Shown: positions 1 through 5,309 of the stretch, piece after piece
Layout of the letters: each line of letters opens with the position of its first letter
Position numbering within the stretch: position 1 is the stretch's first letter
Source: Ignavibacteria bacterium UBA6906
GTDB lineage: Bacteria; Bacteroidota; Ignavibacteria; UBA10030; UBA6906
Length of the DNA stretch: 7,426 nucleotides
NCBI GenBank assembly: GCA_002451155.1
Contig: DKBG01000049.1
Coordinates: 1-7,426 of the forward strand
Reading direction: 5' to 3'
Translations under genes and position numbers: made by a program
The notes under the pieces: model-generated
What the model was told of the DNA's origin: nothing
The model's input: the letters and a program-made list of their open reading frames with translations, nothing else
Databases searched by the model: none

Positions 1-246
1 TTTGCGGCCGGTCTCCTTGATCGGGACGAAAAGGGATTCATTCTCACGGGTCCAGATCTTCCACGCGTCAACGGGAAACCCCGGGGGTGGACGCTCGACC
101 GGGACCCGCTTCTCTTTGAAACCAATATCCCCGGGGTCTTCGCCGCGGGGGACGTCCGCGCCGGAGCGAACAGGAGGGTTGCGTCCGCCGTCGGTGAGGG
201 CTCGGCGGCAATCTATTCGGTAAACCGCTACCTGCAAACAGTCTAA
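1..246 (+). CDS. Thioredoxin-reductase-like FAD/NAD(P)-dependent oxidoreductase, C-terminal fragment
   Basis: Frame 1 is open from the first base to the TAA at 244-246, giving the last 81 residues of a pyridine nucleotide-disulfide oxidoreductase. The diagnostic segment is ETNIPGVFAAGDVR at about residues 48-61: the conserved second FAD-contacting motif (G-hydrophobic-F-A-x-G-D) of thioredoxin reductases. It is followed by the RVASAVGEGSAA helix that packs on the flavin and by a terminal VNRYLQ helix. A TLDRDPLLFET-like lead-in and the RRVASAVGEGS wording recall the thioredoxin reductases fused to an N-terminal cyclic-nucleotide-binding domain, but the N-terminus and the redox CxxC lie outside the window, so that subtype is only a guess. 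The enzyme would be cytoplasmic and transfer electrons from NAD(P)H via FAD. It probably shares a transcript with the small gene 38 nt downstream. Confidence 0.9.
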   Translation, partial: FAAGLLDRDEKGFILTGPDLPRVNGKPRGWTLDRDPLLFETNIPGVFAAGDVRAGANRRVASAVGEGSAAIYSVNRYLQTV

Positions 247-284
247 TCTGCCACATACGGCAACCACTCAAGGGAGAAACCCCG

Positions 285-539
285 ATGCATAGATACCTCG
301 TCATTTCCCACCACACGGGAGAGGACTGCGTGAAGGCTCTTAAAGAGACCCTTGCGATCGGCTACCTTACCCATTTTGATTGGGGCTGCAAGGATGGATT
401 TCATACCGGCTGGGCTATCCTCGAAGCCGAGGACAAAGCACAGGCCATGATGAGCGTGCCGACATTTCTCCGTGGAAGTGCGCAGGTAGTCCGTTTAATG
501 AAATTCGATCCTGATAAAGTGCAGAAGATGCACGTGTAG
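285..539 (+). CDS. Small hypothetical protein, probable ferredoxin-like (dimeric alpha/beta barrel) fold
   Basis: An 84-residue soluble protein. The ATG at 285 is preceded by a good Shine-Dalgarno (AAGGGAG, 270-276) at 8-nt spacing, which fixes the start. The pattern is strand (HRYLVISHHT, residues 2-11), helix (about 13-25, ending in TLAIGYLTH), strand (HTGWAILEAED, about 40-50), helix (KAQAMMSVPTFLR, about 51-63), strand (AQVVRLMKF, about 66-74), ending FDPDKVQKMHV. This beta-alpha-beta-beta-alpha-beta-like order, with a strand carrying G-W-A-I-x-E-A, is typical of small muconolactone-isomerase/GYD/DUF3303-like proteins that dimerise into an alpha-beta barrel. I cannot assign a substrate and see no obvious catalytic motif. 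It has no signal peptide or membrane segment, and it lies just behind the flavoprotein gene, so co-transcription is likely. The fold assignment is inference; that it is a real gene is well supported by the RBS and composition. Confidence 0.75.
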   Translation: MHRYLVISHHTGEDCVKALKETLAIGYLTHFDWGCKDGFHTGWAILEAEDKAQAMMSVPTFLRGSAQVVRLMKFDPDKVQKMHV

Positions 540-560
540 CCGGAGATGAGACGTGGGTGA

Positions 561-589
561 GGGCAGCGCCCGGGGATCAGCCAGTTTTT
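561..589 (+). terminator. Possible weak terminator after the small gene
   Basis: A short GC hairpin (GGGC 561-564 with GCCC 568-571, three-base loop) lies 21 nt past the stop at 539. A T5 run at 585-589 follows 13 nt later. The stem is short and the gap to the T-run is long, so this is only a weak candidate for intrinsic termination. It also abuts the inverted-repeat element that starts at 572. Confidence 0.22.
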
Positions 590-701
590 CACAACCTACC
601 ATCTGTTCGCCTGGCCTTTCGGGACTGGAGGAATAGGGATAGCGAATGCGCAATGTCCCGGCTCCTGACAACTGACCGCTGATCCCCAGTCCCCGATCCC
701 T
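572..701. repeat. Degenerate heptamer (STRR-like) repeat with inverted-repeat arms
   Basis: Five consecutive 7-nt units can be read at 665-699: CTGACAA, CTGACCG, CTGATCC, CCAGTCC, CCGATCC. Read one step out of phase, 684-697 gives two perfect CCCCRRT heptamers (CCCCAGT, CCCCGAT). Matching sequence in opposite orientation lies upstream: GGGGATCAG (572-580) is the exact reverse complement of 679-687, GGGACTGG (621-628) of 686-693, and AGGGAT (635-640) of 696-701. The stretch is therefore both a short tandem array and an interrupted inverted repeat that could fold over about 130 nt. It resembles the short tandemly repeated repetitive heptamers described in cyanobacterial intergenic DNA. Resemblance is by eye, and genome copy number is unknown. 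Confidence 0.5.
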
Positions 702-708
702 AAAGCGC

Positions 709-739
709 TTTGTTCTTTGCCCCCAAGCTGATATATTTC
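709..739 (+). promoter_or_regulatory. Candidate Bacteroidota-type promoter for the PIG-L/symporter unit
   Basis: TTTG at 709-712, then 19 nt, then TATATTTC at 732-739, which matches the Bacteroidota -7 element TAnnTTTG at 7 of 8 positions with the usual spacing to the -33 TTTG. The predicted transcription start (about 745-748) leaves a leader of roughly 67 nt before the GTG at 814. The leader contains a small hairpin (CCGGA 752-756 with TCCGG 765-769). No E. coli-like -35/-10 pair is evident here. If the organism is not in the Bacteroidota lineage the match loses meaning. Confidence 0.45.
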
Positions 740-813
740 AGGCCATGTCCTCCGGATGCGTGCTTCCGGGGCATTGAACACGCGTTCATCATCTACCATG
801 TGGATGGGGGGCT

Positions 814-3315
814 GTGACTACTCGACCAGATTTCAGATTCGCTTCCTGGCTCATCTCTGTTTCCACCACTCTTCTTTTGCTTCTTCCCTCGGCAGTTCTC
901 TACGGGCAGATTCCATACGAATCAGGAGAACTCCAGCTGGCCCTCGAAAAACTCCAGGTCCTCGGGTCCGTTCTCTACATCTCCGCCCATCCGGACGACG
1001 AGAACACAGCGTTCCTGGCAACGATGGCCAAAGAGCACCACGTCCGGACCGGCTACCTGTCCATTACCAGGGGAGAGGGTGGCCAGAACCTCCTTGGTCC
1101 TGAACAGGGTGACGAGCTCGGTCTTATCCGAACGCAGGAACTCCTTGCGGCTCGACGGATTGACGGAGCTGAACAATACTTCACCCGCGCGATTGATTTC
1201 GGATATTCTAAAACCTCAGAGGAATCACTTGAGTTCTGGGGGAAGAGTGAAACCATCGCCGATGTTGTGTGGGTCATACGCAAATTCAGACCCGATGTGA
1301 TTGTCACACGCTTCACGCCGACACGAGGCGGACACGGGAACCACACCGCATCGGCAATCCTCGCATATGAGGCCTTCCGTGCCGCGGCGGATCCCGACCG
1401 CTTTCCTGAACAGCTGAAGTACCTTCCAGCCTGGCAGGCGAAGAGAATCGTGTGGAATGTTTTCCGGTTCTCCCGGGGGGCAGGGGAAAATGGAAGCAGC
1501 AGCGCCCTCACAGTGGACCTCGGCCAGTACAGCCCGTTGCTTGGCCTCTCCCTCGGTGAGCTCGCGGGCAAGAGCCGGAGCATGCACAAGAGCCAGGGGT
1601 TCGGCGCCCTGGAACTCCGCGGAACATGGACGAATTCGTTTGAGTATGTCGACGGGGACAGCGCCCGCGCCGATCTGTTCGACGGAGTCGTGACATCCTG
1701 GAAGAGGGTCAAAGGGGGTGGGCCGGTTCAGAGTCTCCTCGACAGCGCTCTCTCGGAATTCAATCCGTTGAGCCCGCAGAATATTCTCCCGCATTTGCTC
1801 CGAGCAAGGAAGCTCCTTTTGCGTCTCGGGAACGATCCGTGGGTGAAGGTCAAACTGGGAGAACTGGACAAGACTATCCTCGGCTGCAGCGGGATATGGA
1901 TCGATGCCGCAGCGGATGCCTACCAGGTTGTCCCCGGTTCTGTTCTGCCTGTAACAGTGACTGCCCTGAATCGTCTGCCGGTCTCCTGCCAGCTCAAGAC
2001 AGTGCAACTTTCAGTTGACGCCGGAGAGGTCACGGTGGCGAAGGATCTTGTACCCAATGTGCCGGTGGACGTGAAGTGTATGATGAACATCCCGGCTACC
2101 ACTCCTTCCACACAACCGTACTGGCTGGAGAAACCGGCGGCGAAGGCCCGATACACCATCTCAGATTTGCAGCTGGTCGGAATGCCAGAAAACCCGCCGT
2201 TCGCAGTGGCGCATCTGGTCCTGACTCTTTCCGGCGAAGAGGTTGCGGCCGACATACCCGTCCGCTACCGATGGGTCGATCCGACACAGGGCGAGCGGTA
2301 TCGGGCGCTCGCCATTGTGCCTCCTGTTTCCGTCGCATTGAGCAGCCCGGTCGTTATCCTAAAAAATGGCGATCCCCGGGATATCGGCGTTGTCGTCAGG
2401 AATCTGGCCCCTGCAGTCCGGGCGGACATTGCCCTTGACCTGCCTCCGGGATGGAGCTGCGAACCCAAGAACACAGTTGTCGAGTTTGATTCGACGAACG
2501 CTGAAAGGATCTACCATTTTCAGATCCGCCCTGGAAAAGGCGCGCAATCAGGGACACTCGGCGCTCTCGCCCGTGTGGGAACCAGCACCTGTGTCAGCAC
2601 CGTGGCCGAGATTGCCTATTCGCATTTTCCGCCACAGACCTTTTTAAAGAAGGCGGAGGCGCGGTTGGTGCTGCTTGATGTGCGAACCACACCTCTCAAA
2701 ATCGGCTACATCATGGGAGCGGGAGACGATGTGTCCGGGGCGCTCTCGCAACTGGGATACTCTGTCGAGCTCCTCTCAGATGAGGACCTCGAATCCGGAG
2801 ACCTGAATCGCTTCGACGCCATTGTAGCGGGCGTCCGAGCGTATAATACTCGTGCAAAGCTTCGGTCAACGAACGGCAGGCTGCTGGAGTACGTCAGGCA
2901 GGGCGGCCGGTACATCGTGCAATACACCAGACCGCAATCCGGCATCAGTCAGATCGGTCCATTTCCCTTCACGATAACCGGCGAGCGGGTTTCGGTCGAA
3001 GAGGCTCCGGTTACATTCCAGAGCCCAGGTCACTCCCTTCTTCTGAAACCGAACCGAATTACCGCCGCCGATTTCGAGGGGTGGGTTCAGGAGCGAGGCC
3101 TGTATTTCGCCGGAGACTGGAGCCCGGAGTACCAGACCGTTCTTGAGTCCCACGACCCGGGGGAGGAACAACACCGGGGGGGATTATTGTACGGCAAATT
3201 TGGGAAGGGATACTTTATCTACACTGGATATTCGTTCTTCAGGCAGCTTCCCGCTGGTGTGCCGGGGGCATACCGACTCTTTGTTAATCTCATTTCGCAG
3301 GATGTTGACCACTGA
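814..3315 (+). CDS. Exported PIG-L/LmbE-family zinc deacetylase with NEW3-like and GATase-like C-terminal domains
   Basis: An 833-residue exported protein. Residues 1-31 form a signal peptide (R4/R8, hydrophobic LLLLLPSAVLYG, no lipobox Cys). The PIG-L domain covers about 48-290. AHPDDE at 58-63 supplies the expected metal ligands H59 and D62 and the general base D61. HGNH at 174-177 supplies general acid H174 and ligand H177. All catalytic positions of the MshB/PIG-L family are thus intact, implying hydrolysis of an N-acetyl group, probably on an amino sugar; the substrate is unknown. A beta-rich NEW3-like Ig domain follows at about 505-600. The region at about 625-833 resembles class I glutamine amidotransferase/ThuA-like folds (IVAGVRAYN at 670-678, terminal GYSFFRQLPAGVPGAYRLF) with no nucleophilic Cys, so it is probably structural. 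The start is GTG: an in-frame TGA at 775 excludes earlier starts and no other good start precedes the signal peptide. The nearest purine run (G6, 806-811) is unusually close. The 3' end overlaps the next gene by 14 nt. Confidence 0.9.
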   Translation: MTTRPDFRFASWLISVSTTLLLLLPSAVLYGQIPYESGELQLALEKLQVLGSVLYISAHPDDENTAFLATMAKEHHVRTGYLSITRGEGGQNLLGPEQGDELGLIRTQELLAARRIDGAEQYFTRAIDFGYSKTSEESLEFWGKSETIADVVWVIRKFRPDVIVTRFTPTRGGHGNHTASAILAYEAFRAAADPDRFPEQLKYLPAWQAKRIVWNVFRFSRGAGENGSSSALTVDLGQYSPLLGLSLGELAGKSRSMHKSQGFGALELRGTWTNSFEYVDGDSARADLFDGVVTSWKRVKGGGPVQSLLDSALSEFNPLSPQNILPHLLRARKLLLRLGNDPWVKVKLGELDKTILGCSGIWIDAAADAYQVVPGSVLPVTVTALNRLPVSCQLKTVQLSVDAGEVTVAKDLVPNVPVDVKCMMNIPATTPSTQPYWLEKPAAKARYTISDLQLVGMPENPPFAVAHLVLTLSGEEVAADIPVRYRWVDPTQGERYRALAIVPPVSVALSSPVVILKNGDPRDIGVVVRNLAPAVRADIALDLPPGWSCEPKNTVVEFDSTNAERIYHFQIRPGKGAQSGTLGALARVGTSTCVSTVAEIAYSHFPPQTFLKKAEARLVLLDVRTTPLKIGYIMGAGDDVSGALSQLGYSVELLSDEDLESGDLNRFDAIVAGVRAYNTRAKLRSTNGRLLEYVRQGGRYIVQYTRPQSGISQIGPFPFTITGERVSVEEAPVTFQSPGHSLLLKPNRITAADFEGWVQERGLYFAGDWSPEYQTVLESHDPGEEQHRGGLLYGKFGKGYFIYTGYSFFRQLPAGVPGAYRLFVNLISQDVDH

Positions 3316-3457
3316 CGCGAAAAAAAACCGGACTGTTGATTCACAGCCCGATAGACCTCCTCTTCTGAAGAGCTGGGATCAGGTCTACGCTCTGGTCCTT
3401 GGAGTTCTGGCATTTCTTATACTTCTCTTCACACTCCTGACCCGGATGTTCTCGTGA
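3302..3457 (+). CDS. 51-residue single-span membrane protein, putative symporter accessory peptide
   Basis: The ATG at 3302 lies inside the end of the deacetylase gene (14-nt overlap) and the TGA at 3455-3457 overlaps the symporter's GTG start (GTGA, 4-nt overlap), so the ORF bridges the two genes exactly. The product has a polar, basic N-terminal half (K8, K9, R10, R18, K23), the segment KSWDQVYALVLG (about 23-34) and one hydrophobic helix (about 28-47) ending TRMFS. It is too short and has too few spans to be a YjcH/DUF485-type two-TM symporter partner, but its placement is analogous. The frame is open further upstream, but those starts lie deep inside the deacetylase gene and would give unrelated sequence. 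Initiation probably depends on coupling, since only a weak purine stretch (AGG, 3299-3301) precedes the ATG. My impression is that comparable W-x-x-x-Y-plus-one-helix peptides occur beside Bacteroidota symporters; I cannot verify this here. Confidence 0.72.
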   Translation: MLTTDAKKNRTVDSQPDRPPLLKSWDQVYALVLGVLAFLILLFTLLTRMFS

Positions 3458-5160
3458 ACACGATCGATTGGATCGTCCTTGTCGCGACGCTTGCCTCTAT
3501 AGTGCTCTTCGGGCTGTACAAGAGCAGGGCGACGCGGGACCTCCAGGGGTACCTCCTCGCCGGGAAATCGATGCGGTGGTATACAGTCGCGTTCTCCATA
3601 ATGGCCACGCAGGCCAGCGCGATTACGTTTGCGTCTACGCCCGGGCAGGCGTATGCCGATGGGATGAGATTTGTGCAATACTACTTCGGCCTTCCAATCG
3701 CCATGGTGATCATCTCCATCACGGTCCTGCCGCTCTACCGCCGGCTCAACGTGTACACCGCGTATGAGTATCTCGAGCACCGGTTCGATCTGAAAACAAG
3801 AACGCTTACAAGTTCCCTGTTCATGATCCAGCGAGGGTTCGGGGCTGGGATGACGATATACGCTCCGTCGCTTATCCTCTCGGTAATGCTTGGCTGGGAC
3901 ATCGGGATCACCTCGGCGGTCATCGGCGGGGCGATTGTCCTCTACACGACAACGGGGGGGGTGAGAGCTGTCAGCTGGACCCACCTTCAGCAGCTCTCTG
4001 TCGTGATGATCGGCATGGTCGTTGCGTTTGTGACGGCGATCGTCCTTCTTCCGGGCGATGTCTCCTTCGTCGATGCCTTGAAAGTCGCGGGGGCATCCGG
4101 GAGGATGAATATCGTCGATTTCAGTTTTGACTGGACCAACAGGTACAATTTCTGGTCAGGCCTCATCGGCGGGTTGTTCATCGCGCTGGCCTACTTCGGG
4201 ACGGACCAGTCGCAGGTCCAGCGATATCTTACGGGGGAGTCCCTGACGCAGAGCCGGTTGGGACTGATGTTCAACGGTCTGATGAAGGTACCGATGCAGT
4301 TCTTCATCCTGCTCATCGGCGTCATGGTCTTCGTGTTCTATCAGTTCACCGCGCCCCCGGTTTTCTTCAATCCGGTGGAGCTCGACAAGGTCCGAAATGG
4401 TCCGCAAAGTGCCGAGTTTCGCGTGGTGGAAGGAGAGTATGCAAGAATCCATGAGGAAAAGGCGTCGGCCGCACGATCCTTCCTGGCGGCTGAACAGCAA
4501 GAAGACGCTGCGGCATCCGACCGTGCGAGGGAGATGATGGCGGATTCAGAACGGCAGGCCGCGGAGGTCCGGGCGCACGCCCACTCGATCATGCGGGCAA
4601 GTGACCCCTCAACGGATACAAATGATACGAATTATGTGTTCCTGACATTCGTTCTGCAGCACCTGCCGGTCGGGCTCGTCGGCCTCATGCTTGCGTGCGT
4701 GTTCGCAGCCTCCATGTCCTCCGGATCCGGCGAATTAAGCGCACTTGCGACAACTACAGTAATTGATATCTACCATCGACATGTGAAAAAAGGGGCAGGC
4801 GAGCGGAGAACCCTGATCGTGTCAAGAATAGCGATGGCCGGGTGGGGGGCATACGGCATCTTCTTCGCCCAGTTTGCGAGCCGGCTCGGGTCTCTCGTTG
4901 AAGCGGTCAATATCCTCGGTTCCCTTTTTTACGGGACAATGCTCGGCATTTTTCTAATCGCTTTCTACGTGAAGCGCATCGGCGGCACGGCCACATTTAT
5001 TGCGGCGTTCATCGGCGAGGCGGTGGTCCTCTGGTTTTTTGCCATGACGGAGGTCTCCTGGCTCTGGTACAATGTCATCGGCTGTGCGGCTGTCCTGGCG
5101 TCTGCTGCCCTACTCCAGCCCGTCGTCAGCTCGAGGACGCATCGCTCCGGCGTGCGATGA
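3454..5160 (+). CDS. Sodium:solute symporter (SSS family) with long hydrophilic insert
   Basis: A 568-residue inner-membrane Na+-coupled transporter with about 13 hydrophobic spans (roughly 3-22, 43-62, 76-95, 120-146, 151-168, 181-200, 235-251, 281-298, 394-421, 454-475, 481-506, 512-531, 536-556). Family marks include YLLAGKSM (33-40), RAVSWTHLQQ (171-180), the GTDQSQVQRYL segment (249-259) and AASMSSGSGELSALATT (418-434). In the last of these, S422/S423 correspond to the serine pair forming the Na2 site in vSGLT. Residues about 300-392 form a charged Ala/Glu/Arg/Gln-rich insert between two spans, predicted helical. The GTG start overlaps the preceding stop by 4 nt and has no strong SD, consistent with translational coupling; the next in-frame ATG (3571) would delete the first span. 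Substrates of this family include sugars, amino acids, vitamins, nucleosides, sialic acid and carboxylates; the sequence does not identify which. Co-transcription with the deacetylase suggests an amino-sugar or similar product (inference). Confidence 0.92.
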   Translation: MNTIDWIVLVATLASIVLFGLYKSRATRDLQGYLLAGKSMRWYTVAFSIMATQASAITFASTPGQAYADGMRFVQYYFGLPIAMVIISITVLPLYRRLNVYTAYEYLEHRFDLKTRTLTSSLFMIQRGFGAGMTIYAPSLILSVMLGWDIGITSAVIGGAIVLYTTTGGVRAVSWTHLQQLSVVMIGMVVAFVTAIVLLPGDVSFVDALKVAGASGRMNIVDFSFDWTNRYNFWSGLIGGLFIALAYFGTDQSQVQRYLTGESLTQSRLGLMFNGLMKVPMQFFILLIGVMVFVFYQFTAPPVFFNPVELDKVRNGPQSAEFRVVEGEYARIHEEKASAARSFLAAEQQEDAAASDRAREMMADSERQAAEVRAHAHSIMRASDPSTDTNDTNYVFLTFVLQHLPVGLVGLMLACVFAASMSSGSGELSALATTTVIDIYHRHVKKGAGERRTLIVSRIAMAGWGAYGIFFAQFASRLGSLVEAVNILGSLFYGTMLGIFLIAFYVKRIGGTATFIAAFIGEAVVLWFFAMTEVSWLWYNVIGCAAVLASAALLQPVVSSRTHRSGVR

Positions 5161-5217
5161 ACATTGCCTGCCGGTCACTCGTTTTGATTCGGCAGGGTGG
5201 CCCCAGGGGGTGTGCGT

Positions 5218-5257
5218 AGCCACGCCGTATGAACCACCACGGAACGTGGCGTGGTCC
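5218..5257 (+). other. Intergenic inverted repeats (two alternative hairpins)
   Basis: The 149-nt spacer between symporter and serine hydrolase contains two overlapping stem options. CCACGCC (5220-5226) pairs exactly with GGCGTGG (5248-5254). Alternatively, ACCACCACG (5233-5241) pairs with CGTGG plus TGGT (5245-5249 and 5252-5255), with a GAA loop and a 2-nt bulge. Both use the same 3' arm, so they are mutually exclusive in RNA. There is no following T-run, so this is not a canonical intrinsic terminator. It may slow or punctuate transcription or protect the upstream mRNA; the function is unknown. Confidence 0.35.
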
Positions 5258-5309
5258 AAACATTCTTAGCCAATTCGCCATCAATGCACAGAATGAGAGG
5301 TAGCCTGGT

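Noticed and set aside
540..813. CRISPR array or tRNA in the 274-nt intergenic region
   Set aside because: The repeated units are 7 nt and contiguous, without spacers of regular length, and no cloverleaf or T-loop consensus could be found.
1053..2007. Long reverse-strand open frames (219 and 260 codons) opposite the deacetylase gene
   Set aside because: They are antisense to a gene with intact catalytic motifs and a signal peptide, show low-complexity Arg/Pro/Ser-rich content typical of GC-rich shadow frames, and have no RBS or family resemblance.
3385..3984. A 199-codon reverse-strand open frame opposite the symporter start
   Set aside because: Its sequence is dominated by R, P, H and D as expected for the antisense of hydrophobic codons, and it overlaps well-supported membrane spans and the coupled small gene.
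743..4726. A 15-base identical string (CCATGTCCTCCGGAT) at 743-757 and 4712-4726
   Set aside because: The second copy encodes the conserved SMSSG residues of the symporter and the first is in the leader of the deacetylase gene. With only two copies, no similar flanks and a GC-rich codon-like content, coincidence is the simplest reading.
5157..5219. A 20-codon frame starting with an ATGA overlap at the symporter stop
   Set aside because: It is short, not hydrophobic and ends in a TAG within the spacer with no family-like features. The ATGA overlap is probably accidental.
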